Source: a virus
Direction: 5' to 3' (one strand)
DNA: 64,000 nt
IMG/VR virus record: IMGVR_UViG_3300035703_000027
Location: 57,190 to 121,189 of that record
This document shows positions 50,935 through 58,237 of this stretch, one piece after another. How positions within the stretch are numbered: position 1 is the stretch's first letter; each line of letters starts with the position of its first letter. The translations under genes were made by a program, and so were the position numbers. The notes beneath the pieces are model-generated. The model was not told where the DNA came from. It worked only from the letters and a program-made list of their open reading frames with translations, and did not search any database.

Positions 50935-51303
50935 ATGGCAGAGCAGTTTCGCGCCCGCGACGTAGGCGGCTCCGGCCGCACGCAGCTCAGTCCCGAGGGG
51001 TGGGCCCAGCAGGGCGTGGTGATCGGGGATCGCTACTGCTACGCGTGGGAGGGGGCCGTCACGACGGCGGTCACGTCCTTCAAGTTTTATGAACCCGTCC
51101 GCACCTTGGTGGTGTGGTCGCCGGTGGCGGTGTACGTGGCGCGCACGGCGCTGGCGCTGGACGTGGCGGGCAACGCCAAGAGCCGCGACAGCCGCCTGCT
51201 GGTGCCGGCGAACACGCTGCGGGAGCTGCCCTGGTACTACGACGAGGTGAGCGTGAAGGCGGCCTCGGGGGCCGGTGAGTGCTACATGGAGGGCAAGCTC
51301 TGA
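50935..51303 (+). CDS. Small virion or lysis-region protein
   Basis: A 122-residue protein starting at ATG 50935 with GGGGAGG. Beta-rich (FYEPVRTLVVWSPVAVYVARTALALDV) with few charged runs. Its own promoter and position between the zinc-finger and second membrane gene suggest strong late expression; small decoration and head proteins look like this. No family recognised. Confidence 0.6.
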   Translation: MAEQFRARDVGGSGRTQLSPEGWAQQGVVIGDRYCYAWEGAVTTAVTSFKFYEPVRTLVVWSPVAVYVARTALALDVAGNAKSRDSRLLVPANTLRELPWYYDEVSVKAASGAGECYMEGKL

Positions 51304-51674
51304 TGCCGACCAAACACAGCGTGGTGGGCGCCGCGGTGACGGCCCTGGGCTACAGCGTGGCGGGTGCCGGGGTGGCAGCGGCGGCGCAGGTGCCAGCGGT
51401 GACGCCGGTGCTGACGTGGGGGGACGTGACGGGGCTCGCGTCGGTGATGCTCGGGCTGATGGTGGCGCTGGCGGGCACCATCTGGACGCTGCACCAGAAG
51501 GAGATCGGGACGTTGCAGGCGGGGCTCGCGCACCTGACTGAGAAGTCCGACCTGATCCAATCCAGCATCAACGCGCTGGCCGTGACGCTGGCGGGCGACT
51601 ATCCGAAGCGGGCGGAGGTCGAGCGGATGCGTTCGGAGATGCGGCAGGAGCTGCGGGAGGAGCTGCGGCGTTGA
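51303..51674 (+). CDS. Two-TM holin-like protein with coiled coil
   Basis: A 123-residue protein, ATG 51303 overlapping the previous stop by one base. Two hydrophobic segments (VVGAAVTALGYSVAGAGVAAA; GLASVMLGLMVALAGTIWTL) are followed by a cytoplasmic-type coiled coil (KEIGTLQAGLAHLTEKSDLI) and a charged end. It resembles class II holins or antiholin/XhlA-like partners. Two holin-like genes bracket the lysis cluster. Confidence 0.65.
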   Translation: MPTKHSVVGAAVTALGYSVAGAGVAAAAQVPAVTPVLTWGDVTGLASVMLGLMVALAGTIWTLHQKEIGTLQAGLAHLTEKSDLIQSSINALAVTLAGDYPKRAEVERMRSEMRQELREELRR

Positions 51675-52117
51675 GCGCCGCCCGGCTGCGGTTCTTCGTG
51701 CCCGGGGTGCCCGTGAGCTTCCGGGGGGCCTACGGCGCGTCGCGGCGGCCAAGCCGGGCCGCGATCGCCTACCGGCAGGACGTGGTGGCCTGCTACCGCC
51801 TCGCGGCGGCACAGGATCAGCGCAACATCTTCTCGGCATGCGCCCCGCACCTGGGCCCGGTGGGTCTGCTGCTGGAGGTGGCCGGGAGCCGCGCGGACTG
51901 GGACAACGTGGGCAAGGAGATCAGCGATGCGCTGGCCGGCTGGGCCTATGGCGACGACAGCCAGGTCGTCAACGCCAAGGTAAAGTTTTGTGACAGAGTA
52001 TTGAATCAGGCCGGGGCTGTATGTCGGTCAAAACGCGGTTTCCCGGCCGGCGTGCATGTGACGCTCGTGTTATGGAATATTGCGCAACAAGACGACGAGA
52101 CAATCAAGAGCGGCTAA
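51671..52117 (+). CDS. RusA-like Holliday junction resolvase
   Basis: A 148-residue protein starting at TTG 51671 inside the previous stop (GGAGGAGC upstream). The signature ADWDNVGKEISDALAGWAYGDDSQVV matches RusA's catalytic pattern D-x-DN...K...DAL...DD.QV. It would cut recombination or replication junctions before packaging. The final 40 codons (KVKFCDRVLNQAGAVC) have a lower GC content than the rest and merge into the AT-richer gap. Confidence 0.8.
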   Translation: MSAARLRFFVPGVPVSFRGAYGASRRPSRAAIAYRQDVVACYRLAAAQDQRNIFSACAPHLGPVGLLLEVAGSRADWDNVGKEISDALAGWAYGDDSQVVNAKVKFCDRVLNQAGAVCRSKRGFPAGVHVTLVLWNIAQQDDETIKSG

Positions 52118-52154
52118 TGGCGTGCGTTCCGGCGATTTCTGAATTGTAAAGACG

Positions 52155-52170
52155 TGTGATTCTCGTCACA
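52155..52170. promoter_or_regulatory. CRP-like palindrome
   Basis: TGTGA-N6-TCACA, a perfect match to the CRP-family consensus, in the control region. Cyanobacterial SyCRP1 recognises related sites (known). No promoter is obvious at the right distance. Confidence 0.4.
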
Positions 52171-52273
52171 AAAGTTAAACCGAGATTTGAACCAACCCCG
52201 GGTGCTTGTGTGGTAAAAAAGTACACGTGTCCAGCGGCCAACCACCCCGGACGTGAAGCAACTTGAAGCAATC

Positions 52274-52303
52274 TCGACAGATTTAGAACGCTTGTTCTAT
52301 AAC
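52274..52303 (+). promoter_or_regulatory. Promoter with LexA-like operator
   Basis: TCGACA (52274-52279), 18 bases, TATAAC (52298-52303). The spacer and start of the -10 are covered by AGAAC-GCTT-GTTCT (52285-52298), a perfect GAAC-N4-GTTC SOS-box palindrome of the Gram-positive type and one base from the cyanobacterial consensus. It points at the replication genes. Confidence 0.5.
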
Positions 52304-52441
52304 TGATCGCGATCGATTTTCACCCCGACCCCGCAGTACCCCAACAGAAACGCGCCGGCCCCCGCTTTTCCCGAACGCAGGCCGACGCGCTTCCCAAGGC
52401 ACCCGCGCCCCGAGTAACCAGCTCGGTGGCGATGGGCACGC

Positions 52442-52482
52442 CTCATGGTAGCACAATGCAACCCCATGAGACACTCCATGAG
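52442..52482. promoter_or_regulatory. CTCATGG/CCATGAG operator-like cluster
   Basis: CTCATGG (52442-52448) is inverted relative to two direct CCATGAG copies (52464-52470 and 52476-52482, 12-bp period). It lies between the promoter and the small HTH gene, as an autoregulation site would. Confidence 0.35.
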
Positions 52483-52533
52483 CCGCTGCATGGTTATGCC
52501 GGCGTTTCGTCGTGTGCCGCTGACGCGTCTGTG

Positions 52534-52725
52534 ATGGCGGCCACGGCGCCGGAGTTTTCGGCGCTGGTGGCGCAGGCCGAGGGCCTGCGGGCGTCGCTCG
52601 CGGCGCTGGAGGCGCGGCTGGTGGTCGCGGCTGCCACGCACGGCGTGAAGGGCATCCACCGGCTGGCGGAGGCCACCGGGGTGCCAGCCCGGGTGGTGCG
52701 GCGCGTGCTGCGGGAGGGGGCATGA
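52534..52725 (+). CDS. Small HTH protein
   Basis: A 63-residue reading starting at ATG 52534; earlier in-frame starts (52426, 52456) have no ribosome site and would cover the operator-like repeats. The C-terminal segment (HGVKGIHRLAEATGVPARVVRRVLREG) is a helix-turn-helix, preceded by a helix (FSALVAQAEGLRASLAALEARL) that could dimerise. It overlaps the O-like gene by four bases and may regulate replication or be a co-factor. Confidence 0.55.
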   Translation: MAATAPEFSALVAQAEGLRASLAALEARLVVAAATHGVKGIHRLAEATGVPARVVRRVLREGA

Positions 52726-53603
52726 TGCGTCGCACGGCCTTCACGCGGATGCCCAACGAGCTGCTCGACGCCCTGGCGGCCGGCCGGCTGAACGCGCGCG
52801 AGATGCGCGTGGTGCTTGCCGTGCTGCGCCGCAGCGCCGGCTACAACCGCGGGCAGGCCGTCATGGCCACCCATGAGGTGGCCGCGGCGGCCGGGATGGA
52901 CCCCCAGCAGGTGCGGCTGGTGCTCGCGCGCCTCGTGGCGCTCGGGGCCCTGCACGTCACGGGCACGACGACGGGCAAGGCGCCCCTGACGCTGCACCTG
53001 CACCCGCCGGCCGCCTGGCGCGACGCCGCGCCGCCGGCGGCGGCCTCCGCCGATGCCGGTGGGTATGGGCCCGGGTATGGCGAAGGGTATGCCGGGGGGT
53101 ATGCACCCGGGTATGCGCCCGGGTATGGCGACGGGTATGCGCCCGGGTATGAAACGCAACAAAACGCAGGCCCGAAACCCGCGCCGTCAGGCGATCGCGG
53201 CGAGCCTAAAGACAAGAAAGACAGAAAAACAGAAAAACAGAAAGACATGTCCCCCACACCCCCAGGGGGGGGTGGTGTGCTTTACCGCGGTCACGACGAT
53301 GTGGACACGCCCCCGTCGCTGGCTGCCTGCAAGGCGGCGTTCGACGCCTGGAAGCGAATCGTCGGGGCGGCGGTGCTGCCGCGCTGGCGTTACGACGACA
53401 TCCGCAACGCGGTGGAGGCCTCCGGCCTGACGCCGGAGGCCTGGGCCGCGCAGGTGCAGGCGCTGGTGGCCGAGCGCCGCGCGCGGGAGCCCCGCTGGCA
53501 GGTGACGAGCCCGGCGTATTTCCACCGCGCGGTGCTGGAGCGCGCCGGCGGCGTGGCGACGGCCGAACCCGAGGACGACTACTATGCCCGATTTGACGAC
53601 TGA
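52722..53603 (+). CDS. O-like replication initiator with in-gene origin
   Basis: A 293-residue protein. The N-terminal domain (RMPNELLDALAAGRLNAREMRVVLAVLRRSAGYNR) matches the phage replication protein O winged-helix domain that binds origin iterons. Residues 113-145 are a GY[AG]x tetrapeptide repeat encoded by the eight 12-bp iterons. A Lys/Asp-rich stretch follows, encoded by an A-rich tract, then a C-terminal domain (ACKAAFDAWKRIVGAAVLPRW) likely to contact the helicase loader. This reproduces the lambda O/ori arrangement. Confidence 0.8.
   Translation: MMRRTAFTRMPNELLDALAAGRLNAREMRVVLAVLRRSAGYNRGQAVMATHEVAAAAGMDPQQVRLVLARLVALGALHVTGTTTGKAPLTLHLHPPAAWRDAAPPAAASADAGGYGPGYGEGYAGGYAPGYAPGYGDGYAPGYETQQNAGPKPAPSGDRGEPKDKKDRKTEKQKDMSPTPPGGGGVLYRGHDDVDTPPSLAACKAAFDAWKRIVGAAVLPRWRYDDIRNAVEASGLTPEAWAAQVQALVAERRAREPRWQVTSPAYFHRAVLERAGGVATAEPEDDYYARFDD
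53061..53156 (+). repeat. Eight 12-bp iterons (GGGTATG core)
   Basis: Eight tandem 12-bp units, each starting GGGTATG and followed by a variable five bases, without gaps. The A-rich tract at 53207-53248 (about two thirds A, otherwise G and C) lies 50 bases downstream and could be the unwinding element. Predicted origin of replication. Confidence 0.7.
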
Positions 53604-54492
53604 CGACGGCTTCTTGGGGCTGCCCTGGGTGCGCGAGGGGCTCGCGTCGCGTTCCGGCGTGCCGGACTGCGCGCTGTGCGGGCCGCGCCCGCTGGAGGTG
53701 CTCATGGTGCTCCAGGGGCGCGAGATGAAGATGCGCAAGCTGTGCGAGCACCAGGAGGCCGAGCTGGCGCAGCGGGCGGCTGCGATGCAGGCGCGCTCCG
53801 CGCTGGCGGAGTGGCAGGCGCGCCATGGGCGCTACGCGGTGCCGGCCGACTTTGCGGGGCGCACGCTCGACGACGTGGATCCGTCCTGTGCGGGCTCGCA
53901 GCGCGGCCTGGCCTACGCCCGGTACTACCTCGACCACTGGGACACGCTGCGCGCCGAGGGCGCCGGGATGGTGTTCCACGGGCTCGCCGAGAGCGCCCAC
54001 GGCAACCCGGGCGGCATGGGCTGCGGCAAGACCCTCGTCGCCACCGCGATCGCGGCGATGCTGGAGGCGCGCGGGGAGTCGGTGGCTTACGTGAAGTGCC
54101 GCGACCTCGCCGACGCCATGCGCGACTTTGCGAGCGGGGCGCGCGAGGCGGTGCTCGCCGCGATGCGCGGGGCGTCCCTGCTGGTGCTCGACGAGATGGT
54201 CAACGAGCACGAGACGGCCTACACGGCCCAGGCCATCATCGCGACGCTGGACCACCGCTACGAGGCGGCGCGGCCCACGCTCGTGACGACGAACTTCGAG
54301 CGCCGGGCGATCGGGCGGCACTACGAGCGGGTGCTGACCAAAGGTTCAGACGGGCACACGCCCGCGATCGCGAAGGTGATGGCGGGCCGCATGATGTCCC
54401 GCCTGACGCCGCCCCGGGCGATGTGGATCCCCTTCGACGGCCCCGACCAGCGCCTTGCACGGCGCCGGAGCTGGGGCCCTGACCACGGCTGA
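53584..54492 (+). CDS. DnaC/IstB-like helicase loader
   Basis: A 302-residue AAA+ protein overlapping the O-like gene. Walker A is GNPGGMGCGKT (140-150), Walker B LLVLDE (199-204), sensor TTN (235-237), followed by the SRL-type motif near MMSRLTPP, as in DnaC-type loaders. An N-terminal Cys cluster (CALC...C) recalls the zinc site of DnaC/IstB relatives. It would load the host replicative helicase at the iteron origin, like lambda P with O. Confidence 0.85.
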   Translation: MPDLTTDDGFLGLPWVREGLASRSGVPDCALCGPRPLEVLMVLQGREMKMRKLCEHQEAELAQRAAAMQARSALAEWQARHGRYAVPADFAGRTLDDVDPSCAGSQRGLAYARYYLDHWDTLRAEGAGMVFHGLAESAHGNPGGMGCGKTLVATAIAAMLEARGESVAYVKCRDLADAMRDFASGAREAVLAAMRGASLLVLDEMVNEHETAYTAQAIIATLDHRYEAARPTLVTTNFERRAIGRHYERVLTKGSDGHTPAIAKVMAGRMMSRLTPPRAMWIPFDGPDQRLARRRSWGPDHG

Positions 54493-54504
54493 AAGGAGCC
54501 AGGC

Positions 54505-54714
54505 ATGACGCAAAGAGACGGAAGCGGCGGCGACGAGCGCCGGCGCGAGATCGGGCGGCTCGGGGGCGAGGCCACCAAGCGGACGCTGGGGCCGGCGCAC
54601 TTCAGCCGCATCGGCAAGAAGGGCGGCCAGGCGCTGCTCGCGGCCCGCGGCCGGGACTACTACGCGGCCATCGGCCGCCTCGGCGGCAAGCGCCGCAAGG
54701 AGGAGCAGGCATGA
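54505..54714 (+). CDS. Small KGG-repeat protein
   Basis: A 69-residue basic protein starting at ATG 54505 (AAAGGAGCCAGGC). It carries GRLGGEATKR, GKKGGQALLA and GRLGGKRRK, i.e. the KGG/GxxGG repeats known from stress-induced small proteins. Basic composition suggests nucleic-acid binding. It overlaps the SSB gene by four bases. Confidence 0.65.
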   Translation: MTQRDGSGGDERRREIGRLGGEATKRTLGPAHFSRIGKKGGQALLAARGRDYYAAIGRLGGKRRKEEQA

Positions 54715-55463
54715 GCTTGAACCTGGTGGCGCTCGCAGGGCGCCTGGTGGCATCCCCGGAGCCGTTGGCGCGCCCGACGGGCGAGACGGTGGGGGCCCGC
54801 TTCATCCTGGAGACGGAGGAGCTGATTCCCGCGGAGGACGGCGGCCACAAGACGGTGGTCCACCACGCCCATGTGCGGGTGCTGGAGGCCGCGGCCGTGC
54901 CCGCCCTGGTGGCGATGCCCGCCGGCGCCACGCTGTGCGTCGTGGGCGTGTTCTTCGTGCACGAGTGGCTGACGCCGACGGGCGAGAAGAAGCGCGCGAC
55001 CTACATCCGGGCGGAGCGCTGGGGGGCGACCCTCAACCTCGCCGTCATCAAGGGCAACCTTGGGGCGGACCCCGAGTACAAGCCACTGGGCGACACGGGC
55101 CGCCACAAGGCCAGCGTCCGGCTCGCGACGAACCCCTACCTGCGCGACCCGGAGACGGGCGAGGGCTCGGACGAGCTGACGCACTGGGTGGGCGCGGACT
55201 GCTTCTGGCAGTCGAAGGCCAAGGCGATCGCAGACCACTGCGCCAAGGGCCAGGAGCTGACGGTCGTGGGCCGCTACATCGAGGAGGTGTACACGCCCAA
55301 GGAGGGCGGCGCCGCCAAGCCCTACGCGTTCGTGAAGGTGGAGCAGTTCGACTTCAGCCGCGGCGGCGCCAAGCAGGCCAGCGCCCCGGCCCCGGACGGC
55401 CAGCCGCCCCGCTACGACCGTGAGCCGGCCCCGCCGCCGGAGTTCGACGACATCCCGTTCTGA
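54711..55463 (+). CDS. ssb: Single-stranded DNA-binding protein with two OB folds
   Basis: A 250-residue SSB. Residues 1-103 form a first OB fold (LNLVALAGRLVASPEPLARPTGE...) and about 104-220 a second (LNLAVIKGNLGADPEYKPLGDTG...CAKGQELTVVGRYIEEVYTPKEGG). The tail is disordered and ends EFDDIPF, the acidic tip that binds partner proteins. Most SSBs have one OB fold per chain; two per chain is typical of Deinococcus-Thermus. It protects single strands at the fork. Confidence 0.85.
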   Translation: MSLNLVALAGRLVASPEPLARPTGETVGARFILETEELIPAEDGGHKTVVHHAHVRVLEAAAVPALVAMPAGATLCVVGVFFVHEWLTPTGEKKRATYIRAERWGATLNLAVIKGNLGADPEYKPLGDTGRHKASVRLATNPYLRDPETGEGSDELTHWVGADCFWQSKAKAIADHCAKGQELTVVGRYIEEVYTPKEGGAAKPYAFVKVEQFDFSRGGAKQASAPAPDGQPPRYDREPAPPPEFDDIPF

Positions 55464-55527
55464 GTATCCCCCCCCTATGCGCGCCGCGGCTTCACCACCC
55501 GCGGTCCCCTGCCCGAAGGAGAGCGCC

Positions 55528-55740
55528 ATGACCATGCACCTGCCGGCGTTGCCGGCCTACTACCCCGACCAGGCCTTCACGTGGGCCGCCCTCGTGCCGC
55601 AGCAGCGGCAAGGCCTCGAATCACGCTTCGAGGCGCTGGCCGACCAGCTCGCCCGCATCGAGGACGCCGTGCGGGCCATCCAGGAGAGCCAGGCCGTGCT
55701 GGCCCACGCCGTGATCGCCGCGCAAGGCGGTGCCGCATGA
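55528..55740 (+). CDS. Small helical hypothetical protein
   Basis: A 70-residue protein starting at ATG 55528 (GAAGGAGAGCGCC). MTMHLPALPAYYPDQAFTWA precedes a long helix (RFEALADQLARIEDAVRAIQESQAVLAH). It overlaps the XRE gene by four bases. Function unknown. Confidence 0.6.
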   Translation: MTMHLPALPAYYPDQAFTWAALVPQQRQGLESRFEALADQLARIEDAVRAIQESQAVLAHAVIAAQGGAA

Positions 55741-56141
55741 AGGGCGTGACCGGCACCCCGACCGTTGGCGCCGTGGCGAAGCTGCTGCGCGACGCCCGCA
55801 AGGCGCGCGGCCTCACGCTGCGCAAGCTGGAGGCCATCCTCGGCATCACCTACTCGCACCTGTGCCGCATCGAGCGGGGCGACCGGAAGCTCCCGCTGGA
55901 CATGCTCGACAGGTGGTGCGCCGCGCTGGGCCTCAACCGGCTCGACGTGCGGGTGATGCTGCTCGGGGAGGATCTCGACCCGAGCGACATGCGCGAGCTG
56001 GCCCTCGCGCTGGTGCGGCGGCTGGACGAGGCCGCGGCCCAGGCGGGCGTGGCGCCGCTCGACGCGCGCACCGACCTGTTGCTGGACCTCATCCCCCCGC
56101 GCGACCGCACGGCGATCGCCAAGCGGCTGCTGGCGGTGTAG
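55737..56141 (+). CDS. XRE-family transcription regulator
   Basis: A 134-residue protein with an N-terminal helix-turn-helix: VAKLLRDARKARGLTLRKLEAILGITYSHLCRIERGDRKLPLDMLDRWCAALG, a clear XRE/Cro-C1 pattern. The C-terminal half is helical (LALALVRRLDEAAAQAG) and likely dimerises. It may be the repressor or a replication regulator. No protease (LexA/C1) domain is present, so it is not a self-cleaving repressor. Confidence 0.75.
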   Translation: MKGVTGTPTVGAVAKLLRDARKARGLTLRKLEAILGITYSHLCRIERGDRKLPLDMLDRWCAALGLNRLDVRVMLLGEDLDPSDMRELALALVRRLDEAAAQAGVAPLDARTDLLLDLIPPRDRTAIAKRLLAV

Positions 56142-56142
56142 C

Positions 56143-57327
56143 GTGCGGGTGCTCGACACACCGCGGGCCCGGGTCTACCAGGGCTCGTGCCTCGACGTGC
56201 TCAAGGGCCTGCCGGATGCCAGCGTGGAGGTCTGCCTGACGGATCCCCCCTACGGGTTCGACCCGCTGGCGGCCGACGGCACCGAGCGCCCGGGCGACTG
56301 GGACAACGCCGACGCCCGCCGGGACCTGTCGCAAGCCGGCGACTACCACCAGCGGCGCGCCAACAGCGTGAACTACGCGCTCGGCGACGCGCGCCACGAC
56401 GCGGCGTCGTGGGGCGTGGACCCGGTGGTGGGGGGCTACGCGCAGGAGAAGGGCCTGCACCAGCTCCCGCGCTACGTGATGCCGCCGCGCGCCCTGTTCA
56501 ATTACCAGCTCTGGTGCGGGATGTGGGCGGCGGAGGTGCTGCGGGTGCTCAAGCCGGGCGGCCACCTGCTCGCATCCAACGCGCCCAAGGGCTACCACCG
56601 CATGGCGACGGGGATCGAGGATGCGGGGTTCGAGACGCGCGACACGATCCACTGGACCTACGTGCAGGGGCACCCGACGGGCGTGCGGCCGTGGCAGGCC
56701 ATCGACCGGGCGGCGGGGTTCAACCCGAAGGATCACGGCCACGTGCCACAGTCCGAGGCGGCGATCGCCCTCGCGGGCTGGCACACGGGGCTCAAGCCCT
56801 CCCACGAACTCATCGGCGTGTTCCGCAAGCCGCTGGACGGCCCCGTCCACCGCAACCTGCTGGCGCACGGGGTGGGGGCCTACCGGGTGGACGCGGAGGC
56901 CCTGCCCGACCCCCAAGGCGGGCCCGCGCGCTGGCCGGCCAACACGGTCCTGACCCACGCGCCGGGCGCCACGCCCGGGGACGTGCCGGCGGGCAGCTTC
57001 CACGCCACGGCGTGGGATCCCATCGTCTACGTGCCCAAGCCCGCGCCGCGGGAGCGGCACGGCACGGTGGAGGGCGGGCGCAACATCCACCCGACGGTCA
57101 AGCCGCTCGCCCTGTGCGCGCACCTGCTCGGCCTGACGGCCGCCCCGGGGGCGGTGGTGCTGGACCCGTTCGCGGGCAGCGGCACGACGGGCCTGGCCGC
57201 CATCCAGGGGGGCTACCGCGCCATCCTCATCGAGCGCGAGCCCCGGTACTGCGAGCTGATTCTGTCGCGCCTGTCCCAGGCGCAGTTGCCCCTGTTCGGG
57301 CAGGAGGAGACGCCATGGAGCTTTTGA
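56143..57327 (+). CDS. DNA methyltransferase (DPPY, beta-type order)
   Basis: A 394-residue protein starting at GTG 56143. DPPYGF (34-39) is the catalytic motif and VVLDPFAGSGTTGL near the C-terminus the AdoMet-binding motif, so catalytic motif precedes AdoMet motif as in beta-class N6-adenine or N4-cytosine enzymes. HPTVKPLALCAHL before FAGSG is also typical. No restriction partner is adjacent, so it probably modifies phage DNA to evade host restriction. Target sequence is unknown. Confidence 0.85.
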   Translation: MRVLDTPRARVYQGSCLDVLKGLPDASVEVCLTDPPYGFDPLAADGTERPGDWDNADARRDLSQAGDYHQRRANSVNYALGDARHDAASWGVDPVVGGYAQEKGLHQLPRYVMPPRALFNYQLWCGMWAAEVLRVLKPGGHLLASNAPKGYHRMATGIEDAGFETRDTIHWTYVQGHPTGVRPWQAIDRAAGFNPKDHGHVPQSEAAIALAGWHTGLKPSHELIGVFRKPLDGPVHRNLLAHGVGAYRVDAEALPDPQGGPARWPANTVLTHAPGATPGDVPAGSFHATAWDPIVYVPKPAPRERHGTVEGGRNIHPTVKPLALCAHLLGLTAAPGAVVLDPFAGSGTTGLAAIQGGYRAILIEREPRYCELILSRLSQAQLPLFGQEETPWSF

Positions 57328-57776
57328 TGTTTGCCGACCCCGGCCTCGCGAGCGAGGCGAACACGCTGGCCCTCGCGGCCCGGCGCGAGGGGTTCGGCGT
57401 GATGACCGTCAGCCTGGAGCCCGAACCCTGGTCCGCGGAGCACGCGGCGGAGGCCGTCGAGGCCATCCTGGAGGCGGACGTGGTGATTGGGCTCGTGCCG
57501 AGCGTCGCCCCGCACATGGCCTGCGGGTTCCTCGCCCTGGCCCTCGGGATGCAGGCCGAGGTGGTGCTGTGGACCGTGGAGCCCGGCACCGTCACCGGGG
57601 TGCTCGCCATGCCCCAGGTGTGGCGCCTCGCCGGCCCGGTGGAGGCCGGCACGCAGCGCTCGTACCTGAGCCTGCTCGACGTGCTCGAACTCAAGACCGC
57701 CAAGCGCACGCCCAACGCGTCGGACTGGCGCCGCCTGGTGCGCAGCACCACCGCGCGCATCGCACAGGAGGCCTGA
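57315..57776 (+). CDS. Rossmann-like hypothetical protein
   Basis: A 153-residue protein overlapping the methyltransferase by 13 bases, with CAGGAGGAGACGCC upstream. MELLMFADPGLASEANTLALAARREGFGV opens an alpha/beta domain; AVEAILEADVVIGLVPSVAPHMACGFLALALGMQAEVVLWTVEPG has the pattern of deoxyribosyltransferase-like folds ('aDvvi...G...Al..g..V'), but the catalytic Glu is not apparent. It may be a degenerate relative of the 58238 protein. Confidence 0.55.
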   Translation: MELLMFADPGLASEANTLALAARREGFGVMTVSLEPEPWSAEHAAEAVEAILEADVVIGLVPSVAPHMACGFLALALGMQAEVVLWTVEPGTVTGVLAMPQVWRLAGPVEAGTQRSYLSLLDVLELKTAKRTPNASDWRRLVRSTTARIAQEA

Positions 57777-57779
57777 GCC

Positions 57780-58172
57780 ATGGAACCGGACACCTACGGA
57801 CTGTATGACGGCACGCCCCCGCACGCGCTGGGCTCGGAGACGAGCCGGGAGGCCGCGGAGGCCGTCAAGCCCCGGGCGGCCCTGCTGCGGGCCCGCTGCC
57901 TCGCCGTGGTCGAGGCCGCCGGGCTGGAGGGCGCGACGTGCGACGAGGTGGAGGCGGCCACGGGGCTGCTGCACCAGTCGGCGTCGGCCCGCGTGCGCGA
58001 GCTGGTCCAGCTCGGGGCCATCGTGCCCAACGGCGCGCGGCGCCAGACGCGCTCCGGGCGATCGGCGCAGGTGTACGTGGCGGCGGTGTGCGCCAAGCCG
58101 GCCCCGCCGGCCAACCACGTGCCCGGCCAGCTCGCGCTGCCGCTCGACCCCTGGAACGACGTGCCCGCCTAG
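57780..58172 (+). CDS. Winged-HTH DNA-binding protein
   Basis: A 130-residue protein starting at ATG 57780. The core LAVVEAAGLEGATCDEVEAATGLLHQSASARVRELVQLGAIVPNG...RSGRSAQVYVAA is a winged helix with a beta-hairpin wing. SETSREAAEAV before it is common in phage regulators. The C-terminal tail (GQLALPLDPW) resembles a beta-clamp-binding motif (QLxLPL). It ends just before a bipartite promoter. Confidence 0.7.
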   Translation: MEPDTYGLYDGTPPHALGSETSREAAEAVKPRAALLRARCLAVVEAAGLEGATCDEVEAATGLLHQSASARVRELVQLGAIVPNGARRQTRSGRSAQVYVAAVCAKPAPPANHVPGQLALPLDPWNDVPA

Positions 58173-58212
58173 TGGCAAGAAACCGTCCGACGCACCCCCG
58201 CACCCCTATCAT
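58173..58212 (+). promoter_or_regulatory. Phage bipartite promoter (N27)
   Basis: TGGCAAG (58173-58179), 27 bases, TATCAT (58207-58212), then CCAAGGAGCC and ATG 58238. The only clear right-arm copy. Confidence 0.55.
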
Positions 58213-58237
58213 CTTTGAAGCCAAGGAGCCACCCCGC

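Larger units (their letters stand above)
52118..52533. other. AT-richer control region, no gene
   Basis: The only gap over 300 bases. It is clearly less GC-rich than its surroundings in 52118-52320. It contains a CRP-like palindrome, a LexA-like palindrome inside a promoter, GAAGCAA direct repeats (52264-52283 region) and a CTCATGG/CCATGAG operator-like cluster, and leads into the replication genes. No convincing reading frame was found. Confidence 0.65.

Noticed and set aside
52184-52205. tRNA 3' end or attP core (GATTTGAACC, reverse of a T-arm)
   Set aside because: No acceptor, D or anticodon stems can be folded around it on either strand and no integrase is present.
53061-53156. CRISPR array
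   Set aside because: Units are 12 bp without spacers, lie in a coding frame and match initiator iterons better.
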